Shown here: positions 35,803 through 43,528 of the stretch, in pieces
Position numbering within the stretch: the first letter of the stretch is position 1
Layout: every line of letters starts with the position of its first letter
DNA from: Prevotellaceae bacterium
GTDB taxonomy: Bacteria > Bacteroidota > Bacteroidia > Bacteroidales > Bacteroidaceae
Assembly (NCBI GenBank): GCA_015256945.1
Contig: JABZLB010000009.1
Coordinates: 1-64,000, forward strand
DNA length: 64,000 bases
Direction of reading: 5' to 3'
The notes under the pieces: model-generated
Seen by the model: the letters and a program-made list of their open reading frames with translations, nothing else
What the model was told of the DNA's origin: nothing
Database searches by the model: none
Program-made: the position numbers and the translations under genes

Positions 35803-35864
35803 TGCGTTTAGCCTTATTCCTTCGTGCCTTTATCATGTTGTTCAAAAGCGTTTACAGCATATTG

Positions 35865-35961
35865 CCCATTGTTCGGCGTTCGCCGGCAGCGCGTACGGCG
35901 ATCGTCGAACACATGATATGACGGCCGTCGGCAGCGCTGGTGGCGGCCGCCGAACGATGGG
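35865..35961. repeat. Dispersed GC-rich inverted-repeat element, copy D
   Basis: Left arm 35865-35892 (starts CCCATTGTTCGGCG) faces right arm 35934-35961 (ends CGAACGATGGG). The arms are imperfect, but several differences are tolerated as G-U pairs. The centre holds ATCGTCGAACACATGATATGACGG-type sequence shared with copy C. It lies between the mscS terminator and the kdsA promoter. Confidence 0.75.
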
Positions 35962-36031
35962 CGTTACAACCCTATGCCGCTGCCAATACATAACAATAAG
36001 GCAGAGAAACCGCTTTTTTGCAGGAAACAAA

Positions 36032-36062
36032 TTGGCGTTTGCCGTCCTTTTTTGTATCTTTG
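36032..36062 (+). promoter_or_regulatory. Promoter of kdsA
   Basis: TTG (36032-36034), 20 bases, TATCTTTG (36055-36062). Both boxes match; the ATG follows 24 bases later. Confidence 0.8.
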
Positions 36063-36085
36063 CATATATATAATCATAAGCCGAT

Positions 36086-36856
36086 ATGGAGAAACCCGTT
36101 ATCATTGCAGGGCCCTGCGTTATTGAAAACGCCGGGCTTCTCGACTGTGTAGCGCGCGAGCTTGTGCGCATTAACCACAGCTTAGGCACCGATATTATTT
36201 TCAAGGCATCGTTCGACAAGGCTAACCGTACGTCGTTACACTCGTTCCGTGGCCCCGGCATTGAACGCGGTTTACAGATGCTTTCCGATATTAAGCAACG
36301 CTACGGCCTGCGCATAACCACCGATATTCACGAGGCATGGCAGGCCGAAGCTGCAGGAAAGGTGTGCGACGTGCTGCAGATTCCTGCCTTTCTCTGCCGG
36401 CAAACTGACCTGCTTGTGGCAGCCGCCAGAACGGGATGTACGGTGAATATCAAAAAAGCCCAGTTTCTTTCAGGGCGCGATATGAAATACCCTGTGCAGA
36501 AAGCGTTGGAGAGTGGTGCCGCCGACGTGTGGCTTACTGAGCGTGGAAACTGCTTCGGATACAACAATCTGGTAGTAGATTTCCGCAATATCGCTGATAT
36601 GAAAGAGCTTGCACATACTGTCATCATGGACTGTACGCACAGCGTCCAGCGCCCTTCGGCAGGCGATGGCAAGACAGTAGGCGACCGCAAATTTGTGCCG
36701 TCGATGGCCCTTGCTGCCAAAGCCTTCGGGGCTTCTGGCTATTTTTTCGAGGTTCATCCAGAGCCCGACAGCGGTCTTTCTGACGCTGCCAACATGCTCG
36801 AGCTTGACAAACTCGAAGGACTTGTCAAACAATTGCTGCCCGATGCCGGCAGATAG
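36086..36856 (+). CDS. kdsA: 3-deoxy-D-manno-octulosonate 8-phosphate synthase, metal-dependent class
   Basis: Condenses PEP and arabinose 5-phosphate to KDO 8-phosphate for lipid A core synthesis. 256 residues, shorter than E. coli (284). The metal ligands of the Aquifex type are all present at the same numbers: Cys11 (AGPCVIE), His185 (DCTHSVQ), Glu222 (FFEVHPEP) and Asp233 (LSDAAN). E. coli KdsA has Asn at the Cys position and needs no metal, so this enzyme should require a divalent metal. FKASFDKANRTS and RQTDLL are intact. kdsD follows 154 bases later, so both steps to KDO8P sit together. Confidence 0.96.
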   Translation: MEKPVIIAGPCVIENAGLLDCVARELVRINHSLGTDIIFKASFDKANRTSLHSFRGPGIERGLQMLSDIKQRYGLRITTDIHEAWQAEAAGKVCDVLQIPAFLCRQTDLLVAAARTGCTVNIKKAQFLSGRDMKYPVQKALESGAADVWLTERGNCFGYNNLVVDFRNIADMKELAHTVIMDCTHSVQRPSAGDGKTVGDRKFVPSMALAAKAFGASGYFFEVHPEPDSGLSDAANMLELDKLEGLVKQLLPDAGR

Positions 36857-37010
36857 GAACAGCCATGCCACGGCAATGCCGCGGCCTTCATGTATATTCA
36901 AAACAGAAAATAATGGAAAATGCTTCGCCGTCATTGGTGCCACAAGCATACAGTCGCAACAGCAAGAGCCTGTGCTGACGCAATGAAGACGGAGAAGAAA
37001 CGATAAAATA

Positions 37011-37997
37011 ATGAACCAGGAAGCCGAAAACCGACTGAAAAATTCGCTTAAATACGGCGAGCGCTGCATTCGCGACGAGGCACAAGCCTTGCTCGATCTC
37101 ATTCCCCAACTGGACGAAAGTTTTGAACGTGCCGTCAGTTTGATATACCATTGCCATGGCAAGGTAATTGTTACGGGCGTTGGAAAGAGTGGCAACATAG
37201 GGGCTAAAATAGCCGCCACACTGTCGTCAACGGGCACACCTGCTTTCTTTATCAATCCGCTTGATGCCTACCATGGCGACCTCGGTGTGATGACATCCGA
37301 CGACGTTGTACTCGCATTGAGCAACAGTGGGCAGACTGATGAACTGCTCCGTTTTGTGCCAATCCTGCAGCATATGAACGTGCCCATCATAGGTGTAAGT
37401 CGCAATCCCGACTCGCTGCTGGCAAAATATTCAACCGTTCACCTTAAGGTCTGGGTCGACCATGAGGCTTGTCCGCTGAACCTTGCCCCCACATCGTCGA
37501 CCACTGCCGTGCTTGCCATGGGCGATGCATTGGCCGTAGCGTTGATGCAAGTGCGCGATTTCCGACCCCGTGACTTCGCACAGTTTCACCCTGGAGGCGA
37601 GCTTGGGAAACGCTTGCTGACCACAGCTGAAGACGTTATGCGCACCGACGATCTGCCAATTATACCGCAAGACATGCACCTTGGCGAAGCCATCATTGAG
37701 GTTTCAAAGGGAAAGCTGGGGCTTGGCGTATCTCTTGACGATGAAAGAAGGGTGGAAGGAATACTTACCGACGGCGATATTCGACGCGCTATGGAACGCT
37801 GGCAGGCCGAGTTCTTTAACCATACGGTAAGCGATATAATGACAAGAGACCCTAAAATAGTTAGTCCTAAAACCAGAGTTACCGAAATACAGCGCATCAT
37901 GCACCTCCATAAAATACACTCGGTATTGGTTTGCAACAACCAAAAGCAGCTGATGGGCATTGTCGACAGCTACGCATCGTCAATGCTAAACCAGTAA
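37011..37997 (+). CDS. kdsD: Arabinose-5-phosphate isomerase
   Basis: Converts ribulose 5-phosphate to arabinose 5-phosphate, the KdsA substrate. 328 residues: an SIS domain (about 30-190, TGVGKSGNIGAKIAATLSST, ALSNSGQTDEL) and two CBS domains (about 205-320, DVMRTDDLP and DIMTRDPKI). This is the KpsF/GutQ/KdsD architecture. Adjacent kdsA supports the KDO role. The 154-base gap carries no clear promoter. Confidence 0.95.
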   Translation: MNQEAENRLKNSLKYGERCIRDEAQALLDLIPQLDESFERAVSLIYHCHGKVIVTGVGKSGNIGAKIAATLSSTGTPAFFINPLDAYHGDLGVMTSDDVVLALSNSGQTDELLRFVPILQHMNVPIIGVSRNPDSLLAKYSTVHLKVWVDHEACPLNLAPTSSTTAVLAMGDALAVALMQVRDFRPRDFAQFHPGGELGKRLLTTAEDVMRTDDLPIIPQDMHLGEAIIEVSKGKLGLGVSLDDERRVEGILTDGDIRRAMERWQAEFFNHTVSDIMTRDPKIVSPKTRVTEIQRIMHLHKIHSVLVCNNQKQLMGIVDSYASSMLNQ

Positions 37998-38067
37998 TAC
38001 AGGCATTGCAAACTAAAGGAAAAAACAGGATAACCCAACACTATTTTAAACAGGTATCAATATAAGA

Positions 38068-39360
38068 ATGAGAGTTTTCTATCGTTCTGCACGAAAGCTT
38101 ATTGCCGTTCTCATAACAGCCGGCATGGCTGTCGCAACGCTTCAGGCTCATGCACAAACAAGCGATACGCTGATTGTACACGCCCTCGAAGCCAAAGGCA
38201 TACGCTTTTCACACAACAACACGGTAACCCTGCTGACGACGGGTCAGGAAAAATTCGACGACCTTTTTAAGGCTATTGACCAGGCACGCAGTTCCATACA
38301 CATGGAATACTTTAACTTTCGCAACGATTCCATCAACCGCTTGCTTATATCTCACCTTGCGCCAAAGGTGAAGGAGGGTGTAAAGGTAAGGCTGCTGTAC
38401 GATGCTTTCGGCAATATGTCGAACAACAGCCCGATGCGAAAGCAGGATATTGACGCCATCCGCGCACAGGGAATAGAGATTTATCAGTTCGACCCCATAC
38501 GCTTTCCGTTCGTCAATCACGTATGGGCGCGCGACCATCGTAAGATAGTTGTCATTGACGGTAAGGTGGCATATACAGGAGGTATGAACGTAGCCGACTA
38601 CTATATTAAGGGTACAGCACAGGTGGGTGAGTGGCACGACATGCACTGTCGCATCGAAGGCGATGCGGTAAATGAGCTGCAACGCATCTTCTTAAGGACG
38701 TGGAACAAAACCGCCAGGCAAAATATCAGCGGACCACAATATTACAGAGGCCTGGGCGATATATCGTATTTCCACGGACTAAAGGCCGACAGCTGCCATT
38801 CACACGGCCGTCAGCAGGTTGGCATTATAAACCGTGAGCCTCGTATTTCAAACACCATCATACGCGATTTCTATACATCAGCCATACAGTCGGCAAAAGA
38901 CAGCATTAAGCTTATCAACCCTTATTTTACGCTGAACCGCTCAATAAAGAAAGCCCTTGCAGAAGCCGTGAAACGCGGTGTAAAGGTAGACATTATGCTT
39001 TCAGTAAGGAGTGACGAGCCGCTTACGCCCGATTGTGGTTTCTATAACGCGCATAAGCTCATGAAAAAAGGCTGCAATTTGTGGATGTTTAAACCCGGTT
39101 TTCATCACACCAAGGTCATTATGGTCGATGGACGGTTCTGTACAGTGGGGTCGTCTAACCTTGATGCACGCAGCCTCAGGTTCGATTACGAAGAGAATGC
39201 AGTGATAATTGACGCCTGCATTACAGCACAACTCGACAGGCTTTTCGATTCGCAGAAGTCAGAATCGTTTAAGCTGACACCTGCGAACTGGAAAAAATGG
39301 CGTACTCCCTGGCAAAGATTTCGCGGATGGTTTGCCCACCTTCTGTCGGCCTGGCTGTAA
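38068..39360 (+). CDS. Phospholipase D family protein, cardiolipin synthase-like
   Basis: 430 residues with an N-terminal hydrophobic signal or anchor (about 8-30, ending AHAQ). Two HKD motifs are intact: HRKIVVIDG with GGMN about residue 170, and HTKVIMVDG with GSSN about residue 350. The layout fits ClsA/ClsB-type cardiolipin synthases, but the N terminus looks like a cleavable signal rather than two membrane helices. A periplasmic phospholipase is therefore a possible alternative. It follows kdsD by 70 bases and ends with a terminator. Confidence 0.85.
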   Translation: MRVFYRSARKLIAVLITAGMAVATLQAHAQTSDTLIVHALEAKGIRFSHNNTVTLLTTGQEKFDDLFKAIDQARSSIHMEYFNFRNDSINRLLISHLAPKVKEGVKVRLLYDAFGNMSNNSPMRKQDIDAIRAQGIEIYQFDPIRFPFVNHVWARDHRKIVVIDGKVAYTGGMNVADYYIKGTAQVGEWHDMHCRIEGDAVNELQRIFLRTWNKTARQNISGPQYYRGLGDISYFHGLKADSCHSHGRQQVGIINREPRISNTIIRDFYTSAIQSAKDSIKLINPYFTLNRSIKKALAEAVKRGVKVDIMLSVRSDEPLTPDCGFYNAHKLMKKGCNLWMFKPGFHHTKVIMVDGRFCTVGSSNLDARSLRFDYEENAVIIDACITAQLDRLFDSQKSESFKLTPANWKKWRTPWQRFRGWFAHLLSAWL

Positions 39361-39374
39361 ATATCATCAATAAA

Positions 39375-39412
39375 CGCCACCCCATTGAATATGGAGTGGC
39401 GCTTGTTTTAAC
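39375..39412 (+). terminator. Terminator after the phospholipase D-like gene
   Basis: CGCCACCCCA (39375-39384) pairs with TGGAGTGGCG (39392-39401) with one mismatch, followed by CTTGTTTTA. Confidence 0.75.
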
Positions 39413-39497
39413 GGGCTTTTTTAACCTGAAGTAAAGGGATTAGCCACATGAACAGAAACTCCCTATATTATAATAGGTGTAATTTTTCAGGGCAAAA

Positions 39498-40454
39498 CTA
39501 CAGTTTTACGTTAGAAATGTCAACCAGATTGTTGACAATAGCATAGATGGTAAGCCCGGCAGCTGAATGAATTTGCAGCTTTCTTGCAATGTTACGACGG
39601 TGTGTAATAACCGTGTTTATGGAAATACAAAGATGGTCTGCAATCTCTTTGTTCGTCATTCCCTGCACTAAAGCAACAATCACATCTTTCTCACGCTCCG
39701 ACAATGTTTCCCTATTGTCGGGCTGTTGACTAATCATATTCGAAATCTTTACGCTTACATCGTCCTGCCTCGACATCTTTTCCAGACGACGTATAGCGGG
39801 AATAAAAATCTCGTCTTCAACATGCGAGTGCTGGTCTAACCATTGTTCGCAGTTGTAAATATCGTATAATGTAGCCGAAAGCTGGTTGTTATGCAAGCCG
39901 TCAGACGGCAGATACTTAATGATAATATTCTTTAATTCACGAAGTTTCTTGTCAATCTGTCCATGATGTCGCGAAAAAGTCTCAATATCATAAGTGGTTG
40001 AAATAATACCCTTTTCAAGACCTTCTACATACGGGAACACCATTTTCTCTTCGTATTGCATATGGTTTATAACCGTATGTGCGTACTCATCGTACAGGCG
40101 TAATATAAGCCGGGCCAGATTATCGCTCTCATCAAGGGCCGAAACAAGCCCCTTACGTATAAACGGTAATTCAAAATGGATGTAGTATTCGTGGCTGGCT
40201 TTAAGATAATGAAGCATGGTAGGAATGGACAATCGTTCAATATCATCATATTCACGATACCCATTTATCGTGAAATTAACGATGGCCAGGAAGGTAAAAG
40301 TGTCTACATTCTGCTCCTCACAAACCTCTTTTACAGTTTTATCGCCAAAGCCAAGATTAATACCAAACGACCCAAGGCTTTGCAGAATATTATAATTATC
40401 TTGTATAATAGAGATTAAACTATCAGTAGCTTCATACATTTTGTGGCTTTTCAT
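39498..40454 (-). CDS. One-component regulator: hemerythrin-like (RIC/ScdA type) sensor fused to LuxR-type HTH
   Basis: 318 residues. Residues about 10-60 resemble the ScdA N-terminal domain (LGSFGINLGFGDKTVKEVCE), but the usual Cys-Cys pair is replaced by LG. Residues about 80-225 form a hemerythrin-like four-helix bundle with candidate di-iron ligands His88, His131 and Glu135 (HMQYEEK), His163/164 and His209-Glu213 (HSHVEDE). Residues 250-310 are a GerE/LuxR HTH (LSEREKDVIVALVQGMTNKE). RIC proteins repair di-iron and Fe-S sites under NO or oxidative stress, so this should sense oxygen, NO, peroxide or iron and bind DNA. It lacks a receiver domain. It is divergent from the imelysin/di-haem cluster at 40830, its likeliest target. 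Signal and target are inference. Confidence 0.88.
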   Translation of the reverse strand: MKSHKMYEATDSLISIIQDNYNILQSLGSFGINLGFGDKTVKEVCEEQNVDTFTFLAIVNFTINGYREYDDIERLSIPTMLHYLKASHEYYIHFELPFIRKGLVSALDESDNLARLILRLYDEYAHTVINHMQYEEKMVFPYVEGLEKGIISTTYDIETFSRHHGQIDKKLRELKNIIIKYLPSDGLHNNQLSATLYDIYNCEQWLDQHSHVEDEIFIPAIRRLEKMSRQDDVSVKISNMISQQPDNRETLSEREKDVIVALVQGMTNKEIADHLCISINTVITHRRNIARKLQIHSAAGLTIYAIVNNLVDISNVKL

Positions 40455-40594
40455 GCGCGCTCCTTATTTTGTTTTTCCTTTTGCAAAATAAATAAAAAAA
40501 GACGAAAAATGCGTACCTTTTGACCTGTTTTTTATATACTAATGAATTAAAATACTTATTAATAGTGATGATGCGCTTTACTAATTTTTAGGTA

Positions 40595-40625
40595 TTGCCA
40601 TTATTATAAATACTGTTTAACTTTG
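40595..40625 (+). promoter_or_regulatory. Promoter of the barrel-imelysin-di-haem cluster
   Basis: TTG (40595-40597), 20 bases, TAACTTTG (40618-40625). Transcription would start near 40632, giving an unusually long leader of about 200 bases before the ATG at 40830. Confidence 0.75.
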
Positions 40626-40631
40626 CACACA

Positions 40632-40829
40632 GAAAGGAACGAGGACAAAATAACGCTCCAAAATAAAGAGTGCGGTGATGATTGCCACTCCCGTTCGTCA
40701 CGTAAAAAAGAACAAATGGATATTGTATTTTGCAGCTCCTACGTCACAATTTTGCAACGTGAAGGCGAGACCGCAACCAGAAATCTGCACTCTTTACCCA
40801 TTTTGAACAATTTAAACTTATCGTAAATA
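40632..40829 (+). promoter_or_regulatory. Long, possibly structured 5' leader of the di-haem cluster
   Basis: AAAGAGTGC (40665-40673) is the exact complement of GCACTCTTT (40787-40795), so the two could close a 130-base RNA domain just before the start codon. Inside, TCACGT and ACGTGA can also pair. It matches no riboswitch class I can recognise. A 67-codon frame runs through it (40623-40826) but begins before the predicted transcript start, so I do not call it a gene. Confidence 0.4.
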
Positions 40830-42122
40830 ATGAAGAATCTAACAACAGGCATTCTGTTAGGATTGTGTTCTATGGCAAGCATTTCTACTGCTTGCGCTCA
40901 GGTTAACGCAGCCGATTCGGTAATGAGTCATGCCGGTGGGCATCGCCTTAGTGTAGGAGGATATGGTGAAGTGGCTCTCTCAAGGAACTTTTACAGCGAC
41001 AATGTTTTCCGTTATTATGAACCTGCAAAATATAAAAACAAAGGCTCACACGGCCGGTTTGATATTCCGCACGCTGTAATTTACTTAGGATACGACTTTG
41101 GTAAAGGCTGGAGCATGGGCACAGAAATCGAGTTTGAGCACGGCGGGACAGGCTCTGCATACGAGCGAGAGTATGAAGAAGGAGGAGAATGGGAAGTAGA
41201 AACCGAAAAGGGAGGTGAGGTTGAATTGGAACAATTCTGGCTTCAAAAAAGCTTTTCGCGTGCGCTGAACTTACGTGTAGGTCACATCGTTGTGCCAGTA
41301 GGACTGAACAATTCACACCATGAGCCACTGAATTTCTTTACTGTTTACAGACCCGAAGGGGAAAACACGATACTGCCTTCAACCTGGCATCAGACAGGAA
41401 TCGGCTTATGGGGCCGCTACTCAAAGTTTAAATATGAACTGCAATTCCTCGAAGGCCTCGACGCCATGCACTTTGATCGTGACGGATGGATTCAGAAAGG
41501 GTCGCACAGTGCTTTCGAATTTGAACCGGCAAGCAAATATGCTGTTGCAGCCCGTATTGACTATTATGCCATGCCTGGCTTCCGTATGGGGATAAGTGGA
41601 TACTATGGACATTCTATCAATAACACATTAATGAACGACTCTCAGGAAAAACTTACTGGAGCTGTAAGCATTGGGAGTGTTGACTTTACGTGGAACAGGA
41701 ACAACTGGATTGTGCGCGGACAGGCTACTTACGGTCATCTTGACAATGCCTATGACGTGAAATATCTGTCAGGTCGCAGCACCAAGACAAGTCCTTATTC
41801 ATCATCAGAAGTAGGTAAAAACGCCGTAGCCATAGGCATTGAAGCCGGTTATGATGTGTTCTCACAAATACAAAGCTTACGGGCTGACAACCAGAAGATG
41901 TATCTTTTTGGTCGTTACGATTATTACAATCCATATATTCGTGATGCCCGTCAGGCTGCTTACACATACGAAGAAAAGAACGTTTTACACTTCGGAGCGA
42001 ACTATTATCCCATACCACAAATCGTAGTGAAATGTGAATACAGTCACCGCTTCTTTAAGAAGATGTACAACAATGAGCCTTCTTTAAATATAGGTGTTGC
42101 CTATGAAGGCTTCTTCCTCTAA
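40830..42122 (+). CDS. Outer-membrane beta-barrel protein of the imelysin/di-haem cluster
   Basis: 430 residues with a signal peptide cleaved near residue 23 (ACAQ). The rest is made of alternating short strands rich in Tyr, Gly and Phe (LSVGGYGEVALSRNF, GMGISGYYGHSIN-like segments), with a terminal strand ending in FFL as in outer-membrane barrels. It resembles porins of the O/P type. An acidic Glu-rich loop (about residues 112-135, EYEEGGEWEVETEKGGEVEL) could bind metal ions. It is the first gene of the cluster, 46 bases before imelysin 1. A channel for a metal or metal complex is plausible but inferred. Confidence 0.8.
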   Translation: MKNLTTGILLGLCSMASISTACAQVNAADSVMSHAGGHRLSVGGYGEVALSRNFYSDNVFRYYEPAKYKNKGSHGRFDIPHAVIYLGYDFGKGWSMGTEIEFEHGGTGSAYEREYEEGGEWEVETEKGGEVELEQFWLQKSFSRALNLRVGHIVVPVGLNNSHHEPLNFFTVYRPEGENTILPSTWHQTGIGLWGRYSKFKYELQFLEGLDAMHFDRDGWIQKGSHSAFEFEPASKYAVAARIDYYAMPGFRMGISGYYGHSINNTLMNDSQEKLTGAVSIGSVDFTWNRNNWIVRGQATYGHLDNAYDVKYLSGRSTKTSPYSSSEVGKNAVAIGIEAGYDVFSQIQSLRADNQKMYLFGRYDYYNPYIRDARQAAYTYEEKNVLHFGANYYPIPQIVVKCEYSHRFFKKMYNNEPSLNIGVAYEGFFL

Positions 42123-42168
42123 TATTTTTCCTTAGAAATATTACAGTAAACTTATTAATAAATTCACA

Positions 42169-43473
42169 ATGAAAAAACTATTCAGGAACGCTCTGCTCGT
42201 AGCAGCAGCAGGAACTATGACATTAGCTTTCGGAAGTTGTTCAGATAACAACGAAGGAACAGGTAATGGCACAAACAGTACTACGGAAGAAGAAGTCTTC
42301 CTTGGCAAAGTACTCAGCAACTATGTAGATGCTACGGTTAATCCCACTTACAAGTCAATGGCATCACATGCTGAAACACTTTATTCACAATTAAAGACTC
42401 TTCGCGATGCCGTTGAGCATGGAAATGCTACCGAAGACCAGGTAAAGGCTGCATGTGAATCATGGAAAAAGGCCCGCGCTGAATATGAAAGCAGTGAGGC
42501 TTTCCTCATGGGCGCCGCATCCGACTATAATATTGACCCGCACATTGATACATGGCCTCTCTCTCTTCCTGCCCTGCACGCACTGTTAAAAGGTCCGGGT
42601 CTGGCACAGTATACAACAAACAACGATGACGACAACATCAATAATGCACACGACAATCTGGGCAACAGTTTGTTAGGTTTCCACGCAATCGAGTTTGTGA
42701 TATTCCGTAACGGCCAGCCTCGTGCGGTGGCATCGTTCAACAATGCTTTCGACGATTATAACGATCGTGCCGATTTTACGGATGTCAAACCTATTGATGA
42801 GCTGAAATATGCCGTAGCAGTAGCCGGCGATTTAATGTATTCTATCTATCAATTAGAAGTATGCTGGAGTGGCGGTACTGAAGCACACAAGCAGGCTTTG
42901 ACTGATTTAGAGTGGACTACTACAATGCCATCAAGTGACAAAACTTATGCCTGGAACATGGTTAATGCAGGTAAACCAGGAAGTACTTACACCACTATTA
43001 AGGGTGCTGTATCGGCTATTATTGCAGGAGATAAAGGCTGTGCAGGAATCTGTGACGAGGTAGGACAAACTAAACTGGGTAAGCCTTACGGTCTGGGTAC
43101 AACACCAGAGAATCAGCAATCTGACCCTAACTACATTGAATCACCTTTCTCTCACAACTCGTTACACGATTTCTGGCATAACATCCAGAGCATCAACAAC
43201 ACGTGGAATGGAAAGTATGATATAGACAATACATCTACGACGATTGGTGAATACAGTTTTGCAAACTACTTTAAGAAGTATAATCCAGAACTGGGTACGA
43301 AAGTTCAGAATGCCATTAACAAAGCACAGCAGGCTATTAAAGCATGTCCTGAACCCTTCGTTGCAAACTATGACAAGACTCATCCTGAAGTAAAGGCTGC
43401 CATTGACGCATGTTCTGAACTCTCTGATTTGCTTGGACAGGCCAACGATTATATCCAGCAACGTAAAAAATAA
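42169..43473 (+). CDS. Imelysin family (peptidase M75) lipoprotein 1
   Basis: 434 residues. The signal peptide ends FGSC (Cys24), so it is a lipoprotein. The imelysin hallmark GxHxxE is present as GFHAIE with His172 and Glu175. Two helical bundles typical of the family can be traced (LGKVLSNYVDATVNPTYKSM at the start, EPFVANYDKTHPEVKAAIDA at the end). Imelysins such as EfeO, IrpA and Algp7 take part in periplasmic iron handling; peptidase activity is not established for most. It is followed by a hairpin (43488-43512) and the di-haem gene. A second, more divergent imelysin lies downstream. Confidence 0.9.
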   Translation: MKKLFRNALLVAAAGTMTLAFGSCSDNNEGTGNGTNSTTEEEVFLGKVLSNYVDATVNPTYKSMASHAETLYSQLKTLRDAVEHGNATEDQVKAACESWKKARAEYESSEAFLMGAASDYNIDPHIDTWPLSLPALHALLKGPGLAQYTTNNDDDNINNAHDNLGNSLLGFHAIEFVIFRNGQPRAVASFNNAFDDYNDRADFTDVKPIDELKYAVAVAGDLMYSIYQLEVCWSGGTEAHKQALTDLEWTTTMPSSDKTYAWNMVNAGKPGSTYTTIKGAVSAIIAGDKGCAGICDEVGQTKLGKPYGLGTTPENQQSDPNYIESPFSHNSLHDFWHNIQSINNTWNGKYDIDNTSTTIGEYSFANYFKKYNPELGTKVQNAINKAQQAIKACPEPFVANYDKTHPEVKAAIDACSELSDLLGQANDYIQQRKK

Positions 43474-43487
43474 AACAAGAATATCAG

Positions 43488-43512
43488 GCTCTCCTTTACA
43501 ATAAAGGAGAGC
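43488..43512 (+). other. Intercistronic hairpin between imelysin 1 and the di-haem gene
   Basis: GCTCTCCTTTA (43488-43498) pairs perfectly with TAAAGGAGAGC (43502-43512) around a three-base loop. The following bases are TGTTAAAATC, too poor in T for an efficient terminator, so it may protect the 3' end of the upstream mRNA or act as a partial terminator. Confidence 0.6.
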
Positions 43513-43528
43513 TGTTAAAATCAAAAAC

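Noticed and set aside
36470..37255. 261-codon open frame on the minus strand
   Set aside because: It spans the 3' part of kdsA, the spacer and the start of kdsD in antisense, with no family features.
40623..40826. 67-codon frame in the di-haem cluster leader
   Set aside because: Its ATG lies before the predicted transcript start, and the peptide shows no signal, domain or codon pattern like its neighbours.
40632..40829. Leader as a cobalamin or SAM riboswitch
   Set aside because: I looked for the conserved B12 box and SAM core and found neither. Only general stem complementarity is present.
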